Source: Mycobacterium seoulense | GTDB lineage: Bacteria; Actinomycetota; Actinomycetes; Mycobacteriales; Mycobacteriaceae | DNA: 64,000 nucleotides | NCBI RefSeq assembly: GCF_010731595.1 | Contig: NZ_AP022582.1 | Span: 3,224,001 to 3,288,000, forward strand | Direction: 5' to 3' | Shown: positions 1-8,458 of the stretch, in pieces | How positions within the stretch are numbered: position 1 is the stretch's first letter | Layout: the number at the start of each line of letters is the position of its first letter | Position numbers and translations under genes: made by a program | The notes under the pieces: generated by a model | Database searches by the model: none | What the model was told of the DNA's origin: nothing | Seen by the model: only the letters and a program-made list of their open reading frames with translations

Positions 1-946
1 CGCTCGGCAGTTCGTCGGCCTTGAGTTCGGGACGGTTTTCCCACGGCCGGTACCGGAGGAAGTGGACGTCGAGGGACTCCAGCAGGAACGGCACCCAGCT
101 TGCGCCACTTTCAACTATGGCGAATTTCATGTCGGGATAACGAGGCAGCACCCCGGACATCAGCAGCTTGCTGCAGGCGTTGGCGTTGTCGAGGAATGAC
201 TTCACCACATCGACGACGGCACGGACCCGGTCCCCGCCCACCGTGCGTTGAGTCGGATCGACTCTGTACTCAGCCGGGTTCATCGTGGTGCCGGCGTGAA
301 AAGCGACCGGGCCCCCGGATGCATTGATGACATCCCACATCGGGTCCCAGTGCCGATCCGACAGCGGCGGCTCGCCGTGGTATTCGGGTGTGCCCGACAA
401 GACCCAGCCTTTGTGACCGAGGGCAGCGCAGCGTTCCAGTTCTTTGACACACCGATCGATATCCCAGTACGGGACGACCGCGAGCGGGATAAACCGGCCC
501 GGCTCCCGCTCAGCCCAGCTCAGGACGAAGTCGTTAAACGCTGCAATAACGTCGAATTGGAAGTCGAGGGTGGCTCCGGGGATGGTGCGATAGCGATCCG
601 GATTCGTCAGCCCGAGGTTCGGGTAGAGCGCTGCCATGTTGATGCCGGCCTCGTTCATCACCTTCACCCGCTCCGTTGGATCCCACGACGACGGGTGGAC
701 CTCCTCGACGCGTTGCGGCACCTCGGGAAAGTCGTCTTCTCGGCGATGCGGCAGCGGATTGTCCGCTTCCTGATAGAAGACGGTAAAGGCCAGGGAGTTG
801 ACGATCTCGTCCCCGATACACCAGACATCCATCTCCAGATCGTCGATGTAACGAATCCGCGGAATGAGCTCACCCCACTTCGACGGCATCCGCGAGGTCC
901 AAGTATCCGGCGGCTCGCACACATGACTGTCTGCGTCGATGATCAT
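1..946 (-). CDS. Amidohydrolase family protein (3' end beyond the window)
   Basis: The reading frame opens at ATG 946 and runs open to the left edge, so the C-terminus is missing (315 residues visible). The N-terminus is MIIDADSHV. Its Asp-Ala-Asp-Ser-His cluster at residues 4-8 is the metal-site signature of the PF04909 (amidohydrolase-2) family of decarboxylases and hydrolases, where Asp or His binds Zn or Mn. Other family marks are FIPLAVVPYWDID, VAFHAGTT and FAIVESGASWVPFLLE. The two other amidohydrolases of the window (8459-9661 and from 62994) share the same layout. A role in ring-cleavage or decarboxylation of a CoA-linked or free acid is inferred. It is the most downstream gene seen of the minus-strand group with a thioesterase, CoA-transferase and aldehyde dehydrogenase. 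A purine-rich GGAGG-like stretch lies just before the ATG. Confidence 0.85.
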   Translation of the reverse strand, partial: MIIDADSHVCEPPDTWTSRMPSKWGELIPRIRYIDDLEMDVWCIGDEIVNSLAFTVFYQEADNPLPHRREDDFPEVPQRVEEVHPSSWDPTERVKVMNEAGINMAALYPNLGLTNPDRYRTIPGATLDFQFDVIAAFNDFVLSWAEREPGRFIPLAVVPYWDIDRCVKELERCAALGHKGWVLSGTPEYHGEPPLSDRHWDPMWDVINASGGPVAFHAGTTMNPAEYRVDPTQRTVGGDRVRAVVDVVKSFLDNANACSKLLMSGVLPRYPDMKFAIVESGASWVPFLLESLDVHFLRYRPWENRPELKADELPS

Positions 947-976
947 CTGTGTCTCCTCCAATTATGTTGACACGAA

Positions 977-1831
977 TCAAAAGTCATGAGTTACCACTCT
1001 CGAACCAGACCAACCTGGGTCACAGAGGCCACGTGATTGCCGCCCACCGAAGAGCCGGCCCATACAGAACGCCCTGCCTTCCGAGGCACTGGGCGACACC
1101 TGCTCGAGGAGCAGCCACTCATCAATGCGGAAGGGGCGATGAAACCATAGACAATGATCGAGGGTGAACGTCTTGATATCGCGATGGGGCTTGATTTCGT
1201 GGGGCGTAAAGGCGCTCATCAACAATGTCAGGCCAGCGACACATGTGGCGATGGCACTGTGGACCGCTTGGGGAGCGTCGAAGGGTGCCGATGTCCGCAC
1301 CCATTGGCGCGACAGCGTACCCCTGCCGGTTGTCGTGAGAGGTCCGCGCACATGCGAATCCGGGTACCACTCGACTTCCAGAGAAGACCATCGTCGATAG
1401 AATTCCGGCCAGTCCTCGGGAAATGGACGCAGGCCCGCGCCAGCCGACGGAGGACCGTCGACAGCCTCGGCAGCCAGTTGATGCTCTGGTCCGTTTTCTG
1501 GAGCGTGGAACGCGGCCTGCTGGGAAAGCAGCTGTCGACCCTGCTGCTCGGCTATGACCCGCCGGTTGGACAGCGAGCCGGAGTCACGCAACCGCTCGAC
1601 GTGAAATTCAATCGGCGGCCCGATTAGCCCCGTGGAGAGGAAGTGGGTCTGAACAGAGTGCGGGACACGTTTTTCCTCGACGGTCTTGGCCGCTGCCATC
1701 AGAGCTTGACCCGCGGCCTGTCCGCCGAAGACCCGAGGCATACCAATGTCGGGCGTGATCCCTACGTAGGAATCGCTTGCGACGCGTTGGACGTCAAGCA
1801 GGTCGATCAAGGAGGCGACAGTGGCGACCAT
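977..1831 (-). CDS. Acyl-CoA thioesterase (TesB-like), frameshifted near the 3' end
   Basis: A 284-residue double-hotdog acyl-CoA thioesterase II-type protein, which hydrolyses acyl-CoA to free acid and CoA. Family signatures are VFGGQAAGQAL near residue 34, HSVQTHFLSTG near 58, a RDSGSLSNRRVIAEQQ strand, and HRPFRIDEWLLLEQVSPSAS in the second hotdog. The annotated frame ends in an atypical tail. Around position 1041-1049 (residue about 262), a one-base shift restores the expected ending VASVTQVGLVREW with a stop at 991-993. The gene is therefore either frameshifted or carries a sequence error. The start ATG follows directly on the CoA-transferase stop (TAGATG), so the two are probably translationally coupled. 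Family assignment is firm; substrate is unknown. Confidence 0.8.
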   Translation of the reverse strand: MVATVASLIDLLDVQRVASDSYVGITPDIGMPRVFGGQAAGQALMAAAKTVEEKRVPHSVQTHFLSTGLIGPPIEFHVERLRDSGSLSNRRVIAEQQGRQLLSQQAAFHAPENGPEHQLAAEAVDGPPSAGAGLRPFPEDWPEFYRRWSSLEVEWYPDSHVRGPLTTTGRGTLSRQWVRTSAPFDAPQAVHSAIATCVAGLTLLMSAFTPHEIKPHRDIKTFTLDHCLWFHRPFRIDEWLLLEQVSPSASEGRAFCMGRLFGGRQSRGLCDPGWSGSRVVTHDF

Positions 1832-3043
1832 CTAAAGTACGACCGACTTGACCTTGAAGTCGATGATCTGGTCTTCGTCGTAGCCGAGTTCGGCCAGTAC
1901 TTCATCGGTGTGCTCACCGTGTCCTGGTGCGCACCTCAGTGATAACGGCGTCTCATCGAACTGGACCGGGCTGCCGGCCAAGGCGAATTCGTTGCCGTTG
2001 GTGTCAGTAGTGCGGGGCAGGTATCCGTTTGCAATCACCTGGGGGTCGTCGTGGATCTCGCGCGCGGTACGCATCACGTCCCACACGCCCTCGAACCCGG
2101 CGAAGGACTCCTCCCAATGCGCGAGATCTTGCGCTGCGAAGACCGCCCGTAACTCGGCGATGCACTCCTTGCGATTCTCGAAACGCATGGGCGCAGTGGC
2201 GAATCGCTCGTCCGAAATCAAGTCCGGGCGACCCAGGCGTGTACAGAAATCAGACCAGAACCGATCAGCCTGAAGAAGTACAAAAGCGATGAACCGGCCG
2301 TCGCGCGTCTTATAGAGATTGACACCCGGGTTGGGCATCTCCTCGAGCGAGAACTTGGGAACGTCCTGACCGGTGATGCCCGCGCCGACGATGTTGGGTC
2401 CGAGTTGCCAGATGGCGGCGCTGAGCAGAGAGACGTCGACAATAGACGGTTCACCTGTTCGCTCGCGCTTCACCAAGGCCCCGGCGATTCCTGCGGCGAT
2501 TGACAGGCCGCCATATACGTCACCAAACGCCGGCAGCTGAAGCGGCGGATAGGATCCGTTGCCGGCGGCGTAGCCCTCACCGATCCCTCCGCGCGCCCAA
2601 TACGCCGCAAGGTCGAAGCCACCATGCGTTGCTGCTTCTCCCCTGGTGCCGTAGCCGTGGCCGCGGGCATAAATGATCTTGGGGTTCCGCGCACGCACCT
2701 GGCCGACGTCGATTCCCATGCGTCGCCGAGAGTCCGGCAGCAGGTTGGTGAGGAACACGTCGGCCGTTTCGATCAACTTCATCAACACCTCCAGGCCGTC
2801 TGGACTGGAGGTGTCCAGACCGATGCTGCGTTTGCCGCGGTTCGGCTGTTCGATGAAGTGGTTGACGCCGCCCGCGCCGGCGACAACTCCCGAATTGACT
2901 AGTCCGCGTTGCGGATCTCCGGTTTCGGGGTGTTCGATCTTGATGACGTCGGCACCCCAATCGGCGAGCACGGCACCAGCAGCCGGAACGAACGTCCATG
3001 CGGCGAGCTCGACGACGCGAATTCCGCTGAGCACATCAGTCAT
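1832..3043 (-). CDS. CaiB/BaiF-type CoA-transferase
   Basis: A class III CoA-transferase of 403 residues, the usual length. It moves CoA between carboxylic acids. Visible signatures are the N-terminal LSGIRVVELAAWTFVPAAG, VLADWGADVIKIEHPETGDP, the NRGKRSIGLDTSSPDG loop, VFLTNLLPDSRRRMGID, and GFDLAAYWARGGIGEG, which holds the region of the catalytic Asp. The start overlaps the aldehyde dehydrogenase stop by 4 bases and the stop abuts the thioesterase start, so ALDH, CoA-transferase and thioesterase form one minus-strand transcription unit. In this context it would activate the acid made by the dehydrogenase. The actual acid is unknown. Confidence 0.9.
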   Translation of the reverse strand: MTDVLSGIRVVELAAWTFVPAAGAVLADWGADVIKIEHPETGDPQRGLVNSGVVAGAGGVNHFIEQPNRGKRSIGLDTSSPDGLEVLMKLIETADVFLTNLLPDSRRRMGIDVGQVRARNPKIIYARGHGYGTRGEAATHGGFDLAAYWARGGIGEGYAAGNGSYPPLQLPAFGDVYGGLSIAAGIAGALVKRERTGEPSIVDVSLLSAAIWQLGPNIVGAGITGQDVPKFSLEEMPNPGVNLYKTRDGRFIAFVLLQADRFWSDFCTRLGRPDLISDERFATAPMRFENRKECIAELRAVFAAQDLAHWEESFAGFEGVWDVMRTAREIHDDPQVIANGYLPRTTDTNGNEFALAGSPVQFDETPLSLRCAPGHGEHTDEVLAELGYDEDQIIDFKVKSVVL

Positions 3044-4536
3044 GCGCTGGTGTATCCAATCGTCTTGGTCTCAAGATGCTGTTCGAAGCCTTCGTGACCG
3101 TTTTGCCTGCCCAGCCCACTCATCTTGTAACCGCCGAACGGTGCGTCGGCGCCGTAGAACATGGCACCGTTGAGATTCAACGTGCCGGTGCGGATTCGCC
3201 CGGCCACCGCCATGGCGCGATCGGGCGATCCCATCACCGCACCCGACAAACCGTAGGTTGAATTATTCGCCAGCTCGACCAGACCATCGTCGCCGCCGTC
3301 ATAGGGGGTGATCGTGATGACCGGCCCGAAGATCTCCTCCTGGAACAGACGGTGACTTGGGTCCACATCGGCGAAAACGGTCGGCGCCACAAAGTACCCA
3401 CAGTCCAGCCCGTCAGGCCTTCCCCCGCCGACTGTCACCCGGCCCCCTTGCTGCTTGCCGATCTCGATGTAATTCAACACGCGGTCACGTTGCTTGGCCG
3501 ACACCAACGGACCGCAGAACGTCGCAGGATCGGTAGGGTCACCGACCGGAACCGCCGCAAAGGTCGCAGTGGCAACTTCGACCGCCTGGTCGTAGACCTG
3601 CCGCGGTACCAGCATTCGCGTGGTCAATCCGCAGCCTTGGCCGGAATGGATGAGCGCTCCCATACAGCCCGGCAGAACCGCCTCCATGTCAGCGTCATCG
3701 AGCACCATGTACGCCGATTTGCCGCCGAGCTCGAGCAGAGTTCGCTTCATGGTCTCGGCGGACAGTCTTTGAATCAACTTGCCGACCGCCGTCGAGCCGG
3801 TGAAGGAAACCATGTCCACGCGCGGGTCGGTGGCGAGCAGCTGCGCGACGTCGTTGTCGGACGTTGGAACGACATTGAACACACCCGCTGGGATGTCGGT
3901 CTTCTCCGCGACGATACGGCCCCAGCGCAGCCCGCTCCATGGCGTCTCGATCGCCGGTTTGAGCACCATGGTGTTGCCGGTCGCGAGGATCTGCGCCACC
4001 TTGTTGCTGATGATCTCGAACGGAAAGTTCCACGGCGTGATAGCACCGACGACGCCGACCGCTTCCTTGACGACCTTACGGTGATACGGCGCGCCCAGCA
4101 GCACACCGTCGGGAAGTGCCCGCTCCCAAGGAAACTCCGAGATGTACCGGGCCGGCCACCGAACGGCGTCAACGATCGGCCACTCGAGCTGCGCAATGTA
4201 TGTCGACGAAAGCGGCGCACCCACCTCGGCGACGAGCTCGGCGCGGATGTCCTCTTTCTCCGCCTGGAGGGCTTCGTGGAGTTGCATCAGGCAGTGCTGA
4301 CGGAACTCGTGATTCGTCGACCAGTCGGTGCTGTCGAAGGCGCGCCGCGCAGCGCCAATCGCCGCCTGCATATCCTCTGCGCCGGCGTCGGTCGCCACGC
4401 CCAGCACCTCTTCGGTGGCCGGATTGATGTTGTCGGCGGTCATTCCGGTCAACGAGTCCCGCAACTTCCCGTCGATGTACAAGCGGGATTCGGCATTGAA
4501 CGGAACTGTCGGAGTGGCAACCGACGAAGTCGTCAT
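3040..4536 (-). CDS. NAD(P)-dependent aldehyde dehydrogenase
   Basis: A 498-residue ALDH superfamily enzyme that oxidises an aldehyde to the acid. All catalytic elements are present: the oxyanion Asn170 in ITPWNFPFE, Lys193 in VLKPA, the FTGSTAVGK nucleotide motif at 245-253, the general base Glu269 in LELGGKSAYM, and nucleophile Cys302 in SGQGCGL. EEIFGPVITI follows near the C-terminus. It is the first gene of the minus-strand group. It is transcribed divergently from the acyl-CoA ligase at 4693 across a 156-bp intergenic region. The order ALDH, CoA-transferase, thioesterase, amidohydrolase suggests aldehyde oxidation followed by CoA ester handling. Confidence 0.93.
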   Translation of the reverse strand: MTTSSVATPTVPFNAESRLYIDGKLRDSLTGMTADNINPATEEVLGVATDAGAEDMQAAIGAARRAFDSTDWSTNHEFRQHCLMQLHEALQAEKEDIRAELVAEVGAPLSSTYIAQLEWPIVDAVRWPARYISEFPWERALPDGVLLGAPYHRKVVKEAVGVVGAITPWNFPFEIISNKVAQILATGNTMVLKPAIETPWSGLRWGRIVAEKTDIPAGVFNVVPTSDNDVAQLLATDPRVDMVSFTGSTAVGKLIQRLSAETMKRTLLELGGKSAYMVLDDADMEAVLPGCMGALIHSGQGCGLTTRMLVPRQVYDQAVEVATATFAAVPVGDPTDPATFCGPLVSAKQRDRVLNYIEIGKQQGGRVTVGGGRPDGLDCGYFVAPTVFADVDPSHRLFQEEIFGPVITITPYDGGDDGLVELANNSTYGLSGAVMGSPDRAMAVAGRIRTGTLNLNGAMFYGADAPFGGYKMSGLGRQNGHEGFEQHLETKTIGYTSA

Positions 4537-4692
4537 GGAATGTCCTCTCGCTGGGCTGGCGGCACCCTCTAGCGTAAACCATAATAGATAACTATTTATC
4601 TGATTTCGCGCGATCGACGGTGCCTAGTGCGGAACGCAGCGTTACTATCCTAGATTCTGTTACTAAGTAGATTACTCCACGGAGGAACGCAC
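4537..4692. promoter_or_regulatory. Divergent promoter region with AGATTCT-type motif
   Basis: This is the intergenic region between ALDH (minus) and the acyl-CoA ligase (plus). It is AT-rich relative to its flanks and holds ATAGATAACTATTTATCT (about 4583-4600). It also holds a 27-base element at 4652-4678 starting AGATTCTG and ending GATTACTCC. The same element, 25 of 27 bases identical, recurs in inverted orientation at 62802-62828, where it heads a truncated copy of this ligase's 5' end. A GGAGGAA ribosome site at 4681-4687 decides the GTG start of the ligase. Confidence 0.6.
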
Positions 4693-6174
4693 GTGGCCCC
4701 AGGCACGGTCGTCGAACAGCTTGAAGCTGGTGCACTGGAGCGCCCCGACAGCCCCCTCCTGCTCGAACCCACCGGCGCGGTACTGACCCTCGGTGAGGTG
4801 TCCTGCCTGTCCGCTGCCGCGGCACGCTGGTTGGCCGCACACGGCATCAATAGCACCATGACCGTCGCTTGGCAGCTACCCAGTCACTGCGCTGCCGCAG
4901 TCCTGATGCTGGCGCTGTCGCGAAGCGTGTCCGTCCAGGTCCCGGTGCTGCACTTGTTCCGACAGCGTGAGGTAGCCGCCGCACTCGAAATCGCCAGCGC
5001 CGACGTGTTGATCGTTGACGAGACCACACAGCACAACGCACCATCGAATACACCCGTGATTTGCCTGCCCTCCGATTTCCTCGACGTCCTTCGGACCATG
5101 CCCGATGACCAGCCATCAGAGACTGCAGCGAACTTCCGGTCGGACTGCCCGCGATGGGTCTTCTTCACGTCCGGAACGAGCGGGCGCCCGAAAGGGGTGC
5201 GACACAGCGACAAGTCGCTGTTGACCGCGGCGCGTGGCTACGTGAAGTATCTCGGGCTGGGATCCGCGCCCGACGACGTTGGGACCATCAACTTTCCCAT
5301 CGCACACGTTGGCGGCATCTTCTATGTCTCGTGCGCCCTTATCGGGAGGTTCTCGGTGCTGTTGCTGCCGCGGGTCGGGCCGGACATCGCCGCAGTGCTT
5401 GCAGCCAATCGAGTGACGTTCACTGGCTCAAGTACGGCGTTCTACCAGATGCTGCTCTCCGCACAGCTCTCCTCGGGCAGTAATGCTCCCGTCATTCCCA
5501 CACTTCGCATGCTGATCGGTGGCGGTGCACCCTGCCCACCAGAGCTGCACGAGAAGATCAGACTCGTGCTCGGGGTGCCCGTACTGCACGGCTACGGCAT
5601 GACTGAAGCCCCCGCTATTACCGCCAGCCCGGCGTCGGACAGCTTTGAGCAGCAGTCGCACAGCGCGGGCCGCGCCGTTCCCGGCGCCGAAGTCCGTATC
5701 GCGGAGTCGGGAGAGGTCGAAGTGCGCGGCGATGTCCTGACACCCGGCTATGTCGATGATGGGCAATGGGCCTCATCTGTCACGCCGGAAGGCTGGCTCC
5801 GAACCGGGGACACGGGATACCTGCGGACCGACGGCCGGCTGGTGATCACCGGTCGGATCAAGGATCTGATCATTCGAAAGGGTGAGAACATTGCTCCCGC
5901 CGAGATCGAGAACGAACTGCTCGCGCACCCGCTCATCGACACCGTCGCCGTACTGGGCCTTGCCGACGAGGCACGCGGCGAGCTCGTCTGCGCGGTCGTC
6001 CAACGATCACCCAAGCACCGCGATGTCACACTCGAAGAGATCTGCCGTTTCCTTGATGAACGGGGCTTGATGAAGCAGAAGTGGCCCGAGCGGCTTTACA
6101 TACTCGATGCGTTTCCACTCACCGGTTTGGGCAAGGTCGCGAAGCGTGAACTTGCTAAGCAGTTGACGGCCTGA
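4693..6174 (+). CDS. Acyl-CoA ligase (class I adenylate-forming)
   Basis: A 493-residue AMP-dependent synthetase/ligase, somewhat shorter than usual fatty-acid CoA ligases (about 510-550). The motifs in order are the P-loop FFTSGTSGRPKGVRH near residue 158, HGYGMTEAPAIT near 300, GWLRTGDTGYLRTDGRLVIT with the conserved TGD, the hinge GRIKDLIIRKGENIAP, and the C-terminal catalytic lysine region LTGLGKVAKREL. It activates a carboxylic acid as acyl-AMP and then acyl-CoA. The GTG start is set by GGAGGAA six bases upstream. It is monocistronic here and convergent with the dehydrogenase at 6197. Substrate unknown. Confidence 0.9.
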   Translation: MAPGTVVEQLEAGALERPDSPLLLEPTGAVLTLGEVSCLSAAAARWLAAHGINSTMTVAWQLPSHCAAAVLMLALSRSVSVQVPVLHLFRQREVAAALEIASADVLIVDETTQHNAPSNTPVICLPSDFLDVLRTMPDDQPSETAANFRSDCPRWVFFTSGTSGRPKGVRHSDKSLLTAARGYVKYLGLGSAPDDVGTINFPIAHVGGIFYVSCALIGRFSVLLLPRVGPDIAAVLAANRVTFTGSSTAFYQMLLSAQLSSGSNAPVIPTLRMLIGGGAPCPPELHEKIRLVLGVPVLHGYGMTEAPAITASPASDSFEQQSHSAGRAVPGAEVRIAESGEVEVRGDVLTPGYVDDGQWASSVTPEGWLRTGDTGYLRTDGRLVITGRIKDLIIRKGENIAPAEIENELLAHPLIDTVAVLGLADEARGELVCAVVQRSPKHRDVTLEEICRFLDERGLMKQKWPERLYILDAFPLTGLGKVAKRELAKQLTA

Positions 6175-6196
6175 ATCGGCGACACCCCGGGCGGAA

Positions 6197-7003
6197 TCAC
6201 GTCACGGCCAGTGGTCCTTTTTCCGCGACACCGCGCACAAAGTCGATCGACACACCCATCTCCTCGGCCAGCGCGATCGCCGTCGCGACGTCCTTACGCA
6301 GATACGGCGTCACGCGGCCCTCGAAAGGAGCAAGACCGCCGACCTGCCGCACACGCTGAAGGGCCGCGCTACTGCCGCTACACGCACTCAACGCGGCGAG
6401 TAACGACCCCTCGTCCAAGCCCAACTCTGCTCCGGCTGCGGCGGTACCCGCCAGCAATTGCGAATTCGCCGCGAACAGAAGGTTATTGAGCAGCTTGACC
6501 AGCAACGCGCTGCCCAGCGCACCGGTCGCAATGATGGGATCGGCGTAAGCACCCACCACGTCGCGCGCAGTATCGACCGGGTCAGGTTCCCCGCCCAACA
6601 GGACCGTGAGCCTGCCCTGAAAAATGTCTTCCGAATCTCCACTGATCGGCCCGTCGACCACCCGAATATGCGGCGCTGTCTGGGCGATGTCGGCGACGAG
6701 CGCCGGACTACCCGTCGTATGCGAAACAAAGATCGCACCCTCGGGCAGATGACCAAGGAAACCCTCCTCGCCAAAAGCCGTTTCACGCAGCTGCAGATCA
6801 GAGAACAGACACACGATCAACACGTCACTGGCTCGCGCGAGCTCCTTGAGCGAGCCGGCCAAACCAGCCCCACGCGCGACATGAGGTTCGCATACCTCGG
6901 GTCGGCGCGCATAGAGTACGACTTCGTGCTGACCGCGATCGAGCAGCCGCGACACCATCGGCGCACCCATTTGACCGACACCGAAGAAACCGACTCGTGA
7001 CAT
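6197..7003 (-). CDS. NAD(P)-dependent beta-hydroxyacid dehydrogenase (3-hydroxyisobutyrate dehydrogenase family)
   Basis: A 268-residue protein starting MSRVGFFGVGQMGAPM, a Rossmann GxGxxG motif at the very N-terminus. The substrate loop is VDGPISGDSEDIFQG. The catalytic-lysine helix reads GSALLVKLLNN (pattern GxxxxxKxxNN). The frame stays open 30 codons upstream to 7093, but the ATG at 7003 gives the canonical N-terminus and lies one base past the P450 stop, so it is preferred. It oxidises a beta-hydroxyacid, or reduces the reverse, with NAD(P). It is the last gene of the amidohydrolase, ferredoxin, P450, dehydrogenase operon. Confidence 0.87.
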   Translation of the reverse strand: MSRVGFFGVGQMGAPMVSRLLDRGQHEVVLYARRPEVCEPHVARGAGLAGSLKELARASDVLIVCLFSDLQLRETAFGEEGFLGHLPEGAIFVSHTTGSPALVADIAQTAPHIRVVDGPISGDSEDIFQGRLTVLLGGEPDPVDTARDVVGAYADPIIATGALGSALLVKLLNNLLFAANSQLLAGTAAAGAELGLDEGSLLAALSACSGSSAALQRVRQVGGLAPFEGRVTPYLRKDVATAIALAEEMGVSIDFVRGVAEKGPLAVT

Positions 7004-7004
7004 C

Positions 7005-8228
7005 TCATGGCCCCGAACCGGGATTAAGACGAGGACCCGGCGTGAAACGGATGGGCAAATGGCGGACAGCGTAGACCTCACCAGCGTCCTCAAACCGCAC
7101 GATTTCGCCGTCGATCGCGAAATCGGGTAGACGGGCGAGGATTTCGGAGATCATCTCCTGGAACATCACCCGGGCGAAGTTGGAGCCGAGACAACGGTGA
7201 GCGCCGAGGCTGAACGCGAGGTGGCGGTTCGGCGAACGGGTCAGGTCGATCTCCTCAGGCTCGTCGAACACCTTCGGATCGCGGTTGCCCGAGGCGAACA
7301 TCAACATGACCCGGTCTCCCGCACGCAGCTTGTGACCGTGAAATTCACAGTCCCGTTTGACGACTCGATAGAGCCCCTGCGTGGGAGTGTCGTGCCGGAG
7401 GAACTCCTCGGTCGCAGCATCGAGAAGCTCGGGATCGTCAATCAACTGCTGACGCAATGCCGGATCTTCTTCGAGCCGAACCAGCGCATTACCGGTCAGT
7501 CCGCTCGTCGTGTCCATACCGGCAAGCAGCAGGAGGAAGATGTACCCGATCCGCTGCTCCTCGGTGAGCGGCGCGCCGTCGACTTCGGCTTGCAGGATGA
7601 CACTGATCAAGTCGTCGCCGAAACCGTTGGTCCGCCGATGCTGCATCGCGGTCACGATGGCGCCGTAAATATTCATGACGCCATTGCTGGCCCGCTCGGG
7701 GTCGTGCGAGCGGTCATGAATGGCGGAATGGATCCACTCCACCCATTCCGGCCAACGGCTGTCGTCCAGACCCAACATCTGCAGGATCCAGCGCGCTGGC
7801 AGTGGGGTGGTCAGCTGTTGGACGATGTCGGCTCGGCCGGTCTCGATGAAGTCGTCGACCAACTCCGCCGCTAACTGGCGAATTCGCGGCCTCCAACGCT
7901 GGGCAGCGCCCGGGGAAAAGCGTGGCAATACGATACGGCGGCATGCGCCGTGCAGCGGTGGATCGATGTCGATGGGAATCAACGGATCCGGGGACAGCGC
8001 CGGCACCGCTTTCTCCACGCCATTGCCGAACAACTCGGCGTCCTGCGCGGCGTCGACGATCGCGTCGTACCCGAGAAACAGCCAGAACCCATCCCATGCG
8101 GTCGAGTGCAAAACCGGGCAACGATCGCGAAACTCATAGTAGATCGCGAAATTGTTCTCCCGGAAGTACGCCGAATGGTGGTCGAGGTCGGTCGAGGCGG
8201 CCTCGGTGCCTGAGTCGATAGTCGTCAT
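7005..8228 (-). CDS. Cytochrome P450
   Basis: A 407-residue bacterial class I P450. The I-helix oxygen-activating motif AGMDTTS is at 236-242, ExxR is Glu275-Arg278, and the heme loop FSLGAHRCLGSN carries proximal ligand Cys346. An in-frame extension to 8543 exists, but ATG 8228 overlaps the ferredoxin stop (TGATG), which fixes the start. It would hydroxylate a hydrophobic substrate using electrons from the adjacent ferredoxin. No ferredoxin reductase is encoded nearby. The position between ferredoxin and a beta-hydroxyacid dehydrogenase suggests hydroxylation followed by alcohol oxidation. Confidence 0.95.
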   Translation of the reverse strand: MTTIDSGTEAASTDLDHHSAYFRENNFAIYYEFRDRCPVLHSTAWDGFWLFLGYDAIVDAAQDAELFGNGVEKAVPALSPDPLIPIDIDPPLHGACRRIVLPRFSPGAAQRWRPRIRQLAAELVDDFIETGRADIVQQLTTPLPARWILQMLGLDDSRWPEWVEWIHSAIHDRSHDPERASNGVMNIYGAIVTAMQHRRTNGFGDDLISVILQAEVDGAPLTEEQRIGYIFLLLLAGMDTTSGLTGNALVRLEEDPALRQQLIDDPELLDAATEEFLRHDTPTQGLYRVVKRDCEFHGHKLRAGDRVMLMFASGNRDPKVFDEPEEIDLTRSPNRHLAFSLGAHRCLGSNFARVMFQEMISEILARLPDFAIDGEIVRFEDAGEVYAVRHLPIRFTPGPRLNPGSGP

Positions 8229-8434
8229 CACGCGTCCTTTAGGTCGTCGATCGTGATCGCCCGCTCGGGACATTCCTGTTCGGCTCTTCGGATCAAATCT
8301 TTGTCCTCGAGCGCGATTCCGTTTTGGCTCGTCACCGCTCGCTCTTCGAGGTCGAGGAATTCGAAGGCGTTGGGCGCTATCGTCAAGCAGCGTGCATGTC
8401 CTCGACATCGCTGCGGGTCCACCGCGACCCTCAT
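8228..8434 (-). CDS. [3Fe-4S]-type ferredoxin
   Basis: A 68-residue ferredoxin starting MRVAVDPQRCRGHARC. The cluster motif is Cys-x2-His-x2-Cys followed by a distal CPERAI cysteine. His replaces the second cysteine found in 4Fe-4S proteins, typical of P450 redox partners in actinobacteria. GGGAGG a few bases upstream selects ATG 8434 over an in-frame ATG at 8455. Its stop overlaps the P450 start, so the pair is co-translated. It hands electrons to the P450. Confidence 0.9.
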   Translation of the reverse strand: MRVAVDPQRCRGHARCLTIAPNAFEFLDLEERAVTSQNGIALEDKDLIRRAEQECPERAITIDDLKDA

Positions 8435-8458
8435 TCGGCCTCCCGTTGTCTTCACCCG

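Noticed and set aside
3352..4572. Long open frame on the plus strand (406 codons)
   Set aside because: It is antisense to the aldehyde dehydrogenase, has no family motif, and arises from high-GC codon bias.
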